Below are positions 1-14,512 of a DNA stretch of 64,000 nt, piece by piece; within the stretch, counting starts at the first letter, position 1; each line of letters begins with the position of its first letter. The DNA is taken from contig OZ059900.1 of NCBI GenBank assembly GCA_964057225.1, positions 20,475,638 to 20,539,637 of the forward strand. Direction: 5' to 3'. The translations under genes and the position numbers were made by a program. The notes beneath the pieces were generated by a model, which worked only from the letters and a program-made list of their open reading frames with translations, was not told where the DNA came from and made no database searches. The stretch comes from Auanema rhodensis (taxonomy: Eukaryota; Nematoda; Chromadorea; Rhabditida; Rhabditidae).

Positions 1-2298
1 CTGGTTTTCCAGCATAATAAAATATTTCTCATGGGAAATACTGTGTTTTTGTATTTTTCTAGTGTTCAGCATGTGAAATGCTTCATTTTAGTATGTAACA
101 CGCTGAAATTCGTTGCATTTGACGACTCATATGAACAAAAATCGATTTAATCAATATTAGCCATAAGGGGCGTGCCCTCAGAATATGCTAATTTCCTTAA
201 TTTTCTAACCCCTGTTTTTTTGTCGTGAAAGTGGAACTAGACGTTGAACGGACAATTTTGAGCTAGGTTTTATTGACATTGCATGAGTTTGAACACATGA
301 AATCGTAAGTCAAAACCTTGTTTACAGCGAAATTTCCAAAAACTGGTTTTCCAGCATAATAAAATATTTCTCATGGGAAATACTGTGTTTTTGTATTTTT
401 CTAGTGTTCAGCATGTAAAATGCTTCATTTTAGTATGTAACACGCTGAAATTCGTTGCATTTGACGACTCATATGAACAAAAATCGATTTAATCAATATT
501 AGCCATAAGGGGCGTGCCCTCAGAATATGCTAATTTCCTTAATTTTCTAACCCCTGTTTTTTCGTCGTGAAAGTGGAACTAGACGTTGTACGAACAATTT
601 TGAGCTAGGTTTCATTGACATTGCATGAGTTTGAACACATGAAATCGTAAGTCAAAACCTTGTTTACAGCGAAATTTCCAAAAACTGGTTTTCTAGCATA
701 ATAAAATATTTCTCATGGGAAATACTGTGTTTTTGTATTTTTCTAGTGTTCAGCATCTAAAATGCTTCATTTTAGTATGTAACACGCTGAAATTCGTTGC
801 ATTTGACGACTCATATGAACAAAAATCGATTTAATCAATATTAGCCATAAGGGGCGTGCCCTCAGAATATGCTAATTTCCTTAATTTTCTAACCCCTGTT
901 TTTTTGTCGTGAAAGTGGAACTAGACGTTGAACGGACAATTTTGAGCTAGGTTTCATTGACATTGCATGAGTTTGAACACATGAAATCGTAAGTCAAAAC
1001 CTTGTTTACAGCGAAATTTCCAAAAACTGGTTTTCCAGCATAATAAAATATTTATCATGGAAAATACTGTGTTTTTGTATTTTTCTAGTGTTCAGCATGT
1101 AAAATGCTTCATTTTAGTATGTAACACGCTGAAATTCGTTGCATTTGACGACTCATATGAACAAAAATCGATTTAATCAATATTAGCCATAAGGGGCGTG
1201 CCCTCAGAATATGCTAATTTCCTTAATTTTCTAACCCCTGTTTTTTTGTCGTGAAAGTGGAACTAGACGTTGTACTAACAATTTTGAGCTAGGTTTCATT
1301 GACATTGCATGAGTTTGAACACATGAAATTGTAAGTCAAAACCTTGTTTACAGCGAAATTTCCAAAAACTGGTTTTCCAGCATAATAAAATATTTCTCAT
1401 GGGAAATACTGTGTTTTTGTATTTTTCTAGTGTTCAGCATGTGAAATGCTTCATTTTAGTATGTAACACGCTGAAATTCGTTGCATTTGACGACTCATAT
1501 GAACAAAAATCGATTTAATCAATATTAGCCATAAGGGGCGTGCCCTCAGAATATGCTAATTTCCTTAATTTTCTAACCCCTGTTTTTTTGTCGTGAAAGT
1601 GGAACTAGACGTTGAACGGACAATTTTGAGCTAGGTTTTATTGACATTGCATGAGTTTGAACACATGAAATCGTAAGTCAAAACCTTGTTTACAGCGAAA
1701 TTTCCAAAAACTGGTTTTCCAGCATAATAAAATATTTCTCATGGGAAATACTGTGTTTTTGTATTTTTCTAGTGTTCAGCATGTAAAATGCTTCATTTTA
1801 GTATGTAACACGCTGAAATTCGTTGCATTTGACGACTCATATGAACAAAAATCGATTTAATCAATATTAGCCATAAGGGGCGTGCCCTCAGAATATGCTA
1901 ATTTCCTTAATTTTCTAACCCCTGTTTTTTCGTCGTGAAAGTGGAACTAGACGTTGTACGAACAATTTTGAGCTAGGTTTCATTGACATTGCATGAGTTT
2001 GAACACATGAAATCGTAAGTCAAAACCTTGTTTACAGCGAAATTTCCAAAAACTGGTTTTCTAGCATAATAAAATATTTCTCATGGGAAATACTGTGTTT
2101 TTGTATTTTTCTAGTGTTCAGCATCTAAAATGCTTCATTTTAGTATGTAACACGCTGAAATTCGTTGCATTTGACGACTCATATGAACAAAAATCGATTT
2201 AATCAATATTAGCCATAAGGGGCGTGCCCTCAGAATATGCTAATTTCCTTAATTTTCTAACCCCTGTTTTTTTGTCGTGAAAGTGGAACTAGACGTTG
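1..2298 (+). repeat. Nested 4-monomer duplication (offset 1368 bp)
   Basis: Bases 1-930 match 1369-2298 in all the markers compared: GTGAAATGC with AACGGAC and TTTTATTG in the first monomer, the T6C tract in the second, and CTAGCATAAT with CATCTAAAA in the third. The match breaks at 931 versus 2299 (AACGGAC versus TACGAAC). The duplication is contained in the 13-monomer HOR and is copied with it: the T6C tract also recurs at 5009 and 6377. It therefore predates the 4446-bp duplication. Confidence 0.82.
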
Positions 2299-5200
2299 TA
2301 CGAACAATTTTGAGCTAGGTTTCATTGACATTGCATGAGTTTGAACACATGAAATCGTAAGTCAAAACCTTGTTTACAGCGAAATTTCCAAAAACTGGTT
2401 TTCCAGCATAATAAAATATTTCTCATGGGAAATACTGTATTTTTGTATTTTTCTAGTGTTCAGCATGTAAAATGCTTCATTTTAGTATGTAACACGCTGA
2501 AATTCGTTGCACTTGACGACTCATATGAACAAAAATCGATTTAATCAATATTAGCCATAAAGGGCGTGCCCTCAGAATATGCTAATTTCATTAATTTTCT
2601 AACCCCTGTTTTTTTGTCGTGAAAGTGGAACTAGACGTTGTACGAACAATTTTGAGCTAGGTTTCATTGACATTGCATAAGTTTGAACACATGAAATCGT
2701 AAGTCAAAACCTTGTTTACAGCGAAATTTCCAAAAACTGGTTTTCCAGCATAATAAAATATTTCTCATGGGAAAAACTGTGTTTTTGTATTTTTCTAGTG
2801 TTCAGCATGTAAAATGCTTCATTTTAGTATGTAACACGCTGAAATTCGTTGCATTTGACGACTCATATGAACAAAAATCGATTTAATCAATATTAGCCAT
2901 AAGCGGCGTGCCCTCAGAATATGCTAATTTCCTTAATTTTCTAACCCCTGTTTTTTTGTCGTGAAAGTGGAACTAGACGTTGAACGGACAATTTTGAGCT
3001 AGGTTTTATTGACATTGTATGAGTTTGAACACATGAAATCGTAAGTCAAAACCTTGTTTACAGCGAAATTTCCAAAAACTGGTTTTCCAGCATAATAAAA
3101 TATTTCTCATGGGAAATACTGTGTTTTTGTATTTTTCTAGTGTTCAGCATGTAAAATGCTTCATTTTAGTTAGTAACACGCTGAAATTCGTTGCATTTGA
3201 CGACTCATATGAACAAAAATCGATTTAATCAATATTAGCCATAAGGGGCGTGCCCTCAGAATATGCTAATTTCCTTAATTTTCTAACCCCTGTTTTTTTG
3301 TCATGAAAGTGGAACTAGACGTTGTACTAACAATTTTGAGCTAGGTTTCATTGACATTGCATGAGTTTGAACACATGAAATTGTAAGTCAAAACCTTGTT
3401 TACAGCGAAATTTCCAAAAACTGGTTTTCTAGCATAATAAAATATTTCTCATGGGAAATACTGTGTTTTTGTATTTTTCTAGTGTTCAGCATCTAAAATG
3501 CTTCATTTTAGTATGTAACACGCTGAAATTCGTTGCATTTGACGACTCATATGAACAAAAATCGATTTAATCAATATTTGCCATAAGGGGCGTGCCCTCA
3601 GAATATGCTAATTTCCTTAATTTTCTAACCCCTGTTTTTTTGTCGTGAAAGTGGAACTAGACGTTGAACGGACACTTTTGAGCTAGGTTTTATTGACATT
3701 GTATGAGTTTGAACACATGAAATCGTAAGTCAAAACCTTGTTTACAGCGAAATTTCCAAAAACTGGTTTTCCAGCATAATAAAATATTTCTCATGGGAAA
3801 TACTGTGTTTTTGTATTTTTCTAGTGTTCAGCATGTAAAATGCTTCATTTTAGTTAGTAACACGCTGAAATTCGTTGCATTTGACGACTCATATGAACAA
3901 AAATCGATTTAATCAATATTAGCCATAAGGGGCGTGCCCTCAGAATATGCTAATTTCCTTAATTTTCTAACCCCTGTTTTTTTGTCGTGAAAGTGGAACT
4001 AGACGTTGTACGAACAATTTTGAGCTAGGTTTCATTGACATTGCATGAGTTTGAACACATGAAATCGTAAGTCAAAACCTTGTTTACAGCGAAATTTCCA
4101 AAAACTGGTTTTCCAGCATAATAAAATATTTCTCATGGGAAATACTGTGTTTTTGTATTTTTCTAGTGTTCAGCATGTAAAATGCTTCATTTTAGTATGT
4201 AACACGCTGAAATTCGTTGCATTTGACGACTCATATGAACAAAAATCGATTTAATCAATATTAGCCATAAGGGGCGTGCCCTCAGAATATGCTAATTTCC
4301 TTAATTTTCTAACCCCTGTTTTTTTGTCGTGAAAGTGGAACTAGACGTTGTACGAACAAATTTGAGCTAGGTTTCATTGACATTGCATGAGTTTGAACAC
4401 AAGAAATCGTAAGTCAAAACCTTATTTACAGCGAAATTTTCAAAAACTGGTTTTCCAGCATAATAAAATATTCCTCATGGGAAATACTGTGTTTTTGTAT
4501 TTTTCTAGTGTTCAGCATGTAAAATGGTTTATTTTAGTATGTAACACGCTGAAATTCGTTGCATTTGACGACTCATATGAACAAAAATCGATTTAATCAA
4601 TATTAGCCATAAGGGGCGTGCCCTCAGAATATGCTAATTTCCTTAATTTTCTAACCCCTGTTTTTTTGTCGTGAAAGTGGAAGTAGACGTTGTACGAACA
4701 ATTTTGAGCTAGGTTTCATTGACATTGCATGAGTTTGAACACATGAAATCGTAAGTCAAAACCTTGTTTACAGCGAAATTTCCAAAAACTGGTTTTCCAG
4801 CATAATAAAATATTTCTCATGGGAAATACTGTGTTTTTGTATTTTTCTAGTGTTCAGCATGTAAAATGCTTCATTTCAGTATGTAACACGCTGAAATTCG
4901 TTGCATTTGACGACGCATATGAACAAAAATCGATTTAATCAATATTAGCCATAAGGGGCGTGCCCTCAGAATATGCTAATTTCCTTAATTTTCTAACCCC
5001 TGTTTTTTCGTCGTGAAAGTGGAACTAGACGTTGTACGAACAATTTTGAGCTAGGTTTCATTGACATTGCATGAGTTTGAACACATGAAATCGTAAGTCA
5101 AAACCTTGTTTACAGCGAAATTTCCAAAAACTGGTTTTCTAGCATAATAAAATATTTCTCATGGGAAATACTGTGTTTTTGTATTTTTCTAGTGTTCAGC

Positions 5201-8200
5201 ATCTAAAATGCTTCATTTTAGTATGTAACACGCTGAAATTCGTTGCATTTGACGACTCATATGAACAAAAATCGATTTAATCAATATTAGCCATAAGGGG
5301 CGTGCCCTCAGAATATGCTAATTTCCTTAATTTTCTAACCCCTGTTTTTTTGTCGTGAAAGTGGAACTAGACGTTGAACGGACAATTTTGAGCTAGGTTT
5401 CATTGACATTGCATGAGTTTGAACACATGAAATCGTAAGTCAAAACCTTGTTTACAGCGAAATTTCCAAAAACTGGTTTTCCAGCATAATAAAATATTTA
5501 TCATGGAAAATACTGTGTTTTTGTATTTTTCTAGTGTTCAGCATGTAAAATGCTTCATTTTAGTATGTAACACGCTGAAATTCGTTGCATTTGACGACTC
5601 ATATGAACAAAAATCGATTTAATCAATATTAGCCATAAGGGGCGTGCCCTCAGAATATGCTAATTTCCTTAATTTTCTAACCCCTGTTTTTTTGTCGTGA
5701 AAGTGGAACTAGACGTTGTACTAACAATTTTGAGCTAGGTTTCATTGACATTGCATGAGTTTGAACACATGAAATTGTAAGTCAAAACCTTGTTTACAGC
5801 GAAATTTCCAAAAACTGGTTTTCCAGCATAATAAAATATTTCTCATGGGAAATACTGTGTTTTTGTATTTTTCTAGTGTTCAGCATGTGAAATGCTTCAT
5901 TTTAGTATGTAACACGCTGAAATTCGTTGCATTTGACGACTCATATGAACAAAAATCGATTTAATCAATATTAGCCATAAGGGGCGTGCCCTCAGAATAT
6001 GCTAATTTCCTTAATTTTCTAACCCCTGTTTTTTTGTCGTGAAAGTGGAACTAGACGTTGAACGGACAATTTTGAGCTAGGTTTTATTGACATTGCATGA
6101 GTTTGAACACATGAAATCGTAAGTCAAAACCTTGTTTACAGCGAAATTTCCAAAAACTGGTTTTCCAGCATAATAAAATATTTCTCATGGGAAATACTGT
6201 GTTTTTGTATTTTTCTAGTGTTCAGCATGTAAAATGCTTCATTTTAGTATGTAACACGCTGAAATTCGTTGCATTTGACGACTCATATGAACAAAAATCG
6301 ATTTAATCAATATTAGCCATAAGGGGCGTGCCCTCAGAATATGCTAATTTCCTTAATTTTCTAACCCCTGTTTTTTCGTCGTGAAAGTGGAACTAGACGT
6401 TGTACGAACAATTTTGAGCTAGGTTTCATTGACATTGCATGAGTTTGAACACATGAAATCGTAAGTCAAAACCTTGTTTACAGCGAAATTTCCAAAAACT
6501 GGTTTTCTAGCATAATAAAATATTTCTCATGGGAAATACTGTGTTTTTGTATTTTTCTAGTGTTCAGCATCTAAAATGCTTCATTTTAGTATGTAACACG
6601 CTGAAATTCGTTGCATTTGACGACTCATATGAACAAAAATCGATTTAATCAATATTAGCCATAAGGGGCGTGCCCTCAGAATATGCTAATTTCCTTAATT
6701 TTCTAACCCCTGTTTTTTTGTCGTGAAAGTGGAACTAGACGTTGTACGAACAATTTTGAGCTAGGTTTCATTGACATTGCATGAGTTTGAACACATGAAA
6801 TCGTAAGTCAAAACCTTGTTTACAGCGAAATTTCCAAAAACTGGTTTTCCAGCATAATAAAATATTTCTCATGGGAAATACTGTATTTTTGTATTTTTCT
6901 AGTGTTCAGCATGTAAAATGCTTCATTTTAGTATGTAACACGCTGAAATTCGTTGCACTTGACGACTCATATGAACAAAAATCGATTTAATCAATATTAG
7001 CCATAAAGGGCGTGCCCTCAGAATATGCTAATTTCATTAATTTTCTAACCCCTGTTTTTTTGTCGTGAAAGTGGAACTAGACGTTGTACGAACAATTTTG
7101 AGCTAGGTTTCATTGACATTGCATAAGTTTGAACACATGAAATCGTAAGTCAAAACCTTGTTTACAGCGAAATTTCCAAAAACTGGTTTTCCAGCATAAT
7201 AAAATATTTCTCATGGGAAAAACTGTGTTTTTGTATTTTTCTAGTGTTCAGCATGTAAAATGCTTCATTTTAGTATGTAACACGCTGAAATTCGTTGCAT
7301 TTGACGACTCATATGAACAAAAATCGATTTAATCAATATTAGCCATAAGCGGCGTGCCCTCAGAATATGCTAATTTCCTTAATTTTCTAACCCCTGTTTT
7401 TTTGTCGTGAAAGTGGAACTAGACGTTGAACGGACAATTTTGAGCTAGGTTTTATTGACATTGTATGAGTTTGAACACATGAAATCGTAAGTCAAAACCT
7501 TGTTTACAGCGAAATTTCCAAAAACTGGTTTTCCAGCATAATAAAATATTTCTCATGGGAAATACTGTGTTTTTGTATTTTTCTAGTGTTCAGCATGTAA
7601 AATGCTTCATTTTAGTTAGTAACACGCTGAAATTCGTTGCATTTGACGACTCATATGAACAAAAATCGATTTAATCAATATTAGCCATAAGGGGCGTGCC
7701 CTCAGAATATGCTAATTTCCTTAATTTTCTAACCCCTGTTTTTTTGTCATGAAAGTGGAACTAGACGTTGTACTAACAATTTTGAGCTAGGTTTCATTGA
7801 CATTGCATGAGTTTGAACACATGAAATTGTAAGTCAAAACCTTGTTTACAGCGAAATTTCCAAAAACTGGTTTTCTAGCATAATAAAATATTTCTCATGG
7901 GAAATACTGTGTTTTTGTATTTTTCTAGTGTTCAGCATCTAAAATGCTTCATTTTAGTATGTAACACGCTGAAATTCGTTGCATTTGACGACTCATATGA
8001 ACAAAAATCGATTTAATCAATATTTGCCATAAGGGGCGTGCCCTCAGAATATGCTAATTTCCTTAATTTTCTAACCCCTGTTTTTTTGTCGTGAAAGTGG
8101 AACTAGACGTTGAACGGACACTTTTGAGCTAGGTTTTATTGACATTGTATGAGTTTGAACACATGAAATCGTAAGTCAAAACCTTGTTTACAGCGAAATT

Positions 8201-9455
8201 TCCAAAAACTGGTTTTCCAGCATAATAAAATATTTCTCATGGGAAATACTGTGTTTTTGTATTTTTCTAGTGTTCAGCATGTAAAATGCTTCATTTTAGT
8301 TAGTAACACGCTGAAATTCGTTGCATTTGACGACTCATATGAACAAAAATCGATTTAATCAATATTAGCCATAAGGGGCGTGCCCTCAGAATATGCTAAT
8401 TTCCTTAATTTTCTAACCCCTGTTTTTTTGTCGTGAAAGTGGAACTAGACGTTGTACGAACAATTTTGAGCTAGGTTTCATTGACATTGCATGAGTTTGA
8501 ACACATGAAATCGTAAGTCAAAACCTTGTTTACAGCGAAATTTCCAAAAACTGGTTTTCCAGCATAATAAAATATTTCTCATGGGAAATACTGTGTTTTT
8601 GTATTTTTCTAGTGTTCAGCATGTAAAATGCTTCATTTTAGTATGTAACACGCTGAAATTCGTTGCATTTGACGACTCATATGAACAAAAATCGATTTAA
8701 TCAATATTAGCCATAAGGGGCGTGCCCTCAGAATATGCTAATTTCCTTAATTTTCTAACCCCTGTTTTTTTGTCGTGAAAGTGGAACTAGACGTTGTACG
8801 AACAAATTTGAGCTAGGTTTCATTGACATTGCATGAGTTTGAACACAAGAAATCGTAAGTCAAAACCTTATTTACAGCGAAATTTTCAAAAACTGGTTTT
8901 CCAGCATAATAAAATATTCCTCATGGGAAATACTGTGTTTTTGTATTTTTCTAGTGTTCAGCATGTAAAATGGTTTATTTTAGTATGTAACACGCTGAAA
9001 TTCGTTGCATTTGACGACTCATATGAACAAAAATCGATTTAATCAATATTAGCCATAAGGGGCGTGCCCTCAGAATATGCTAATTTCCTTAATTTTCTAA
9101 CCCCTGTTTTTTTGTCGTGAAAGTGGAAGTAGACGTTGTACGAACAATTTTGAGCTAGGTTTCATTGACATTGCATGAGTTTGAACACATGAAATCGTAA
9201 GTCAAAACCTTGTTTACAGCGAAATTTCCAAAAACTGGTTTTCCAGCATAATAAAATATTTCTCATGGGAAATACTGTGTTTTTGTATTTTTCTAGTGTT
9301 CAGCATGTAAAATGCTTCATTTCAGTATGTAACACGCTGAAATTCGTTGCATTTGACGACGCATATGAACAAAAATCGATTTAATCAATATTAGCCATAA
9401 GGGGCGTGCCCTCAGAATATGCTAATTTCCTTAATTTTCTAACCCCTGTTTTTTT
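470..9455 (+). repeat. Tandem duplication of a 13-monomer HOR (2 x 4446 bp)
   Basis: Every diagnostic variant I compared in the first copy recurs 4446 bp (13 x 342) later. Examples are the CATCTAAAA variant, ATCATGGAAAAT, GTACTAAC, the TTAGTTAGT variant, AAGCGGCG and ATTCCTC. The crossover can be placed. The monomer at 4789 has GACGCAT (G at 4915), which its partner 4446 bp upstream lacks, but then shares the T6C tract with that partner (C at 563 and 5009). The copy boundary therefore lies between 4916 and 5009, copy 1 starts at 470-563, and copy 2 ends at 9362-9455. I saw no difference between copies at any marker checked, so the duplication looks recent. Confidence 0.9.
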
Positions 9456-11572
9456 GTCGTGAAAGTGGAACTAGACGTTGTACGAACAATTTTGAGCTAG
9501 GTTTCATTGACATTGCATGAGTTTGAACACAAGAAATCGTAAGTCAAAACCTTGTTTACAGCGAAATTTCCAAAAACTGGTTTTCCAGCATAATAAAATA
9601 TTTCTCATGGGAAATACTGTGTTTTTGTATTTTTCTAGTGTTCAGCATGTAAAATGCTTCATTTAAGTATGTAACACGCTGAAATTCGTTGCATTTGACG
9701 ACTCATATGAACAAAAATCGATTTAATCAATATTAGCCATAAGGGGCGTGCCCTCAGAATATGCTAATTTCCTTAATTTTCTAACCCCTGTTTTTTTGTC
9801 GTGAAAGTGGAACTAGACGTTGTACGAACAATTTTGAGCTAGGTTTCATTGACATTGCATGAGTTTGAACACATGAAATCGTAAGTCAAAACCTTGTTTA
9901 CAGCGAAATTTCCAAAAACTGGTTTTCCAGCATAATAAAATATTTCTCATGGGAAATACTGTATTTTTGTATTTTTCTAGTGTTCAGCATGTAAAATGCT
10001 TCATTTTAGTATGTAACACGCTGAAATTCGTTGCACTTGACGACTCATATGAACAAAAATCGATTTAATCAATATTAGCCATAAAGGGCGTGCCCTCAGA
10101 ATATGCTAATTTCATTAATTTTCTAACCCCTGTTTTTTTGTCGTGAAAGTGGAACTAGACGTTGTACGAACAATTTTGAGCTAGGTTTCATTGACATTGC
10201 ATGAGTTTGAACACATGAAATCGTAAGTCAAAACCTTGTTTACAGCGAAATTTCCAAAAACTGGTTTTCCAGCATAATAAAATATTTCTCATGGGAAATA
10301 CTGTGTTTTTGTATTTTTCTAGTGTTCAGCATGTAAAATGCTTCATTTTAGTATGTAACACGCTGAAATTCGTTGCATTTGACGACTCATATGAACAAAA
10401 ATCGATTTAATCAATATTAGCCATAAGGGGCGTGCCCTCAGAATATGCTAATTTCCTTAATTTTCTAACCCCTGTTTTTATGTCGTGAAAGTGGAACTAG
10501 ACGTTGTACGAACAATTTTGAGCTAGGTTTCATTGACATTGCATGAGTTTGAACACATGAAATCGTAAGTCAGAACCTTGTTTACAGCGAAATTTCCAAA
10601 AACTGGTTTTCCAGCATAATAAAATATTTCTCATGGGAAATACTGTGTTTTTGTATTTTTCTAGTGTTCAGCATGTAAAATGCTTCATTTAAGTATGTAA
10701 CACGCTGAAATTCGTTGCATTTGACGACTCATATGAACAAAAATCGATTTAATCAATATTAGCCATAAGGGGCGTGCCCTCAGAATATGCTAATTTCCTT
10801 AATTTTCTAACCCCTGTTTTTTGTCGTGAAAGTGGAACTAGACGTTGTACGAACAATTTTGAGCTAGGTTTCATTGACATTGCATGAGTTTGAACACATG
10901 AAATCGTAAGTCAAAACCTTGTTTACAGCGAAATTTCCAAAAACTGGTTTTCCAGCATAATAAAATATTTCTCATGGGAAATACTGTGTTTTTGTATTTT
11001 TCTAGTGTTCAGCATGTAAAATGCTTCATTTTAGTATGTAACACGCTGAAATTCGTTGCATTTGACGACTCATATGAACAAAAATCGATTTAATCAATAT
11101 TAGCCATAAGGGGCGTGCCCTCAGAATATGCTAATTTCCTTAATTTTCTAACTCCTGTTTTTTTGTCGTGAAAGTGGAACTAGACGTTGTACGAACAATT
11201 TTGAGCTAGGTTTCATTGACATTGCATGAGTTTGAACACATGAAATCGTAAGTCAAAACCTTGTTTACAGCGAAATTTCCAAAAACTGGTTTTCCAGCAT
11301 AATAAAATATTTCTCATGGGAAATACTGTGTTTTTGTATTTTTCTAGTGTTCAGCATGTAAAATGCTTCATTTTAGTATGTAACACGCTGAAATTCGTTG
11401 CATTTGACGACTCATATGAACAAAAATCGATTTAATCAATATTAGCCATAAGGGGCGTGCCCTCAGAATATGCTAATTTCCTTAATTTTCTAACCCCTGT
11501 TTTTTTGTCGTGAAAGTGGAACTAGACGTTGTACGAACAATTTTGAGCTAGGTTTCATTGACATTGCATGAA
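9456..11572 (+). repeat. Left arm segment without a clear local duplication
   Basis: These are ordinary + strand monomers with scattered private changes. They include a T tract interrupted by A near 10480, CAGAACC at about 10572, CATTTAAG near 9664 and 10690, a 1-bp T-tract deletion in the copy at 10603, and AACTCCTG near 11152. The copy at 9919 repeats the variant set CACTTGAC, AAAGGGCG and TTTCATTAA seen at 2395 and 6841. I see no gene or other feature here. Confidence 0.85.
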
Positions 11573-14512
11573 TTTGAACACATGAAATCGTAAGTCAAAA
11601 CCTTGTTTACAGCGAAATTTCCAAAAACTGGTTTTCCAGCATAATAAAATATTTCTCATGGGAAATACTGTGTTTTTGTATTTTTCTAGTGTTCAGCATG
11701 TAAAATGCTTCATTTTAGTATGTAACACGCTGAAATTCGTTGCATTTGACGACTCATATGAACAAAAATCGATTTAATCATTATTAGCCATAAGGGGCGT
11801 GCCCTCAGAATATGCTAATTTCCTTAATTTTCTAACCCCTGTTTTTTTGTCGTGAAAGTGGAAGTAGACGTTGTACGAACAATTTTGAGCTAGGTTTCAT
11901 TGACATTGCATGAGTTTGAACACATGAAATCGTAAGTCAAAACCTTGTTTACAGCGAAATTTCCAAAAACTGGTTTTCCAGCATAATAAAATATTTCTCA
12001 TGGGAAATACTGTGTTTTTGTATTTTTCTAGTGTTCAGCATGTAAAATGCTTCATTTCAGTATGTAACACGCTGAAATTCGTTGCATTTGACGACGCATA
12101 TGAACAAAAATCGATTTAATCAATATTAGCCATAAGGGGCGTGCCCTCAGAATATGCTAATTTCCTTAATTTTCTAACCCCTGTTTTTTGTCGTGAAAGT
12201 GGAACTAGACGTTGTACGAACAATTTTGAGCTAGGTTTCATTGACATTGCATGAGTTTGAACACATGAAATCGTAAGTCAAAACCTTGTTTACAGCGAAA
12301 TTTCCAAAAACTGGTTTTCCAGCATAATAAAATATTTCTCATGGGAAATACTGTGTTTTTGTATTTTTCTAGTGTTCAGCATGTAAAATGCTTCATTTTA
12401 GTATGTAACACGCTGAAATTCGTTGCATTTGACGACTCATATGAACAAAAATCGATTTAATCAATATTAGCCATAAGGGGCGTGCCCTCAGAATATGCTA
12501 ATTTCCTTAATTTTCTAACCCCTGTTTTTTTGTCGTGAAAGTGGAACTAGACGTTGTACGAACAAATTTGAGCTAGGTTTCATTGACATTGCATGAGTTT
12601 GAACACAAGAAATCGTAAGTCAAAACCTTGTTTACAGCGAAATTTCCAAAAACTGGTTTTCCAGCATAATAAAATATTTCTCATGGGAAGTACTGTGTTT
12701 TTGTATTTTTCTAGTGTTCAGCATGTAAAATGCTTCATTTTAGTATGTAACACGCTGAAATTCGTTGCATTTGACGACTCATATGAACAAAAATCGATTT
12801 AATCAATATTAGCCATAAGGGGCGTGCCCTCAGAATATGCTAATTTCCTTAATTTTCTAACCCCTGTTTTTTTGTCGTGAAAGTGGAACTAGACGTTGTA
12901 CGAACAATTTTGAGCTAGGTTTCATTGACATTGCATGAGTTTGAACACATGAAATCGTAAGTCAAAACCTTGTTTACAGCGAAATTTCCAAAAACTGGTT
13001 TTCCAGCATAATAAAATATTTCTCATGGGAAATACTGTGTTTTTGTATTTTTCTAGTGTTCAGCATGTAAAATGCTTCATTTTAGTATGTAACACGCTGA
13101 AATTCGTTGCATTTGACGACTCATATGAACAAAAATCGATTTAATCATTATTAGCCATAAGGGGCGTGCCCTCAGAATATGCTAATTTCCTTAATTTTCT
13201 AACCCCTGTTTTTTTGTCGTGAAAGTGGAAGTAGACGTTGTACGAACAATTTTGAGCTAGGTTTCATTGACATTGCATGAGTTTGAACACATGAAATCGT
13301 AAGTCAAAACCTTGTTTACAGCGAAATTTCCAAAAACTGGTTTTCCAGCATAATAAAATATTTCTCATGGGAAATACTGTGTTTTTGTATTTTTCTAGTG
13401 TTCAGCATGTAAAATGCTTCATTTCAGTATGTAACACGCTGAAATTCGTTGCATTTGACGACGCATATGAACAAAAATCGATTTAATCAATATTAGCCAT
13501 AAGGGGCGTGCCCTCAGAATATGCTAATTTCCTTAATTTTCTAACCCCTGTTTTTTGTCGTGAAAGTGGAACTAGACGTTGTACGAACAATTTTGAGCTA
13601 GGTTTCATTGACATTGCATGAGTTTGAACACATGAAATCGTAAGTCAAAACCTTGTTTACAGCGAAATTTCCAAAAACTGGTTTTCCAGCATAATAAAAT
13701 ATTTCTCATGGGAAATACTGTGTTTTTGTATTTTTCTAGTGTTCAGCATGTAAAATGCTTCATTTTAGTATGTAACACGCTGAAATTCGTTGCATTTGAC
13801 GACTCATATGAACAAAAATCGATTTAATCAATATTAGCCATAAGGGGCGTGCCCTCAGAATATGCTAATTTCCTTAATTTTCTAACCCCTGTTTTTTTGT
13901 CGTGAAAGTGGAACTAGACGTTGTACGAACAAATTTGAGCTAGGTTTCATTGACATTGCATGAGTTTGAACACAAGAAATCGTAAGTCAAAACCTTGTTT
14001 ACAGCGAAATTTCCAAAAACTGGTTTTCCAGCATAATAAAATATTTCTCATGGGAAGTACTGTGTTTTTGTATTTTTCTAGTGTTCAGCATGTAAAATGC
14101 TTCATTTTAGTATGTAACACGCTGAAATTCGTTGCATTTGACGACTCATATGAACAAAAATCGATTTAATCAATATTAGCCATAAGGGGCGTGCCCTCAG
14201 AATATGCTAATTTCCTTAATTTTCTAACCCCTGTTTTTTTGTCGTGAAAGTGGAACTAGACGTTGTACGAACAATTTTGAGCTAGGTTTCATTGACATTG
14301 CATGAGTTTGAACACATGAAATCGTAAGTCAAAACCTTGTTTACAGCGAAATTTCCAAAAACTGGTTTTCCAGCATAATAAAATATTTCTCATGGGAAAT
14401 ACTGTGTTTTTGTATTTTTCTAGTGTTCAGCATGTAAAATGCTTCATTTTAGTATGTAACACGCTGAAATTCGTTGCATTTGACGACTCATATGAACAAA
14501 AATCGATTTAAT
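11573..14512 (+). repeat. Tandem duplication of a 4-monomer block (2 x 1367 bp)
   Basis: The offset is 1367 rather than 1368 because each copy contains one monomer with a six-T tract (copies at 11970 and 13337). Shared markers in order are TCATTATTAGCC (near 11778 and 13145), GGAAGTAG, TTTCAGTATG, GACGCAT, the T6 tract, AAATTTGAG with CACAAG, and GGGAAGTACTG (near 12685 and 14052). The start lies after GAATTTG at about 11570 and the end lies before 14512, where the third expected copy of the CATTATT variant is absent. Confidence 0.87.

Noticed and set aside
13-25. AATAAA polyadenylation signal in each monomer
   Set aside because: It lies in an A/T-rich stretch, is present in every copy, and has no gene upstream.
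109-125. CENP-B box in the TTCGTTGCATTTGACGA stretch of each monomer
   Set aside because: TTCGTTG and the following A match the left part of the known box, but the required CGGG core is absent (TGAC instead), so binding is not supported.
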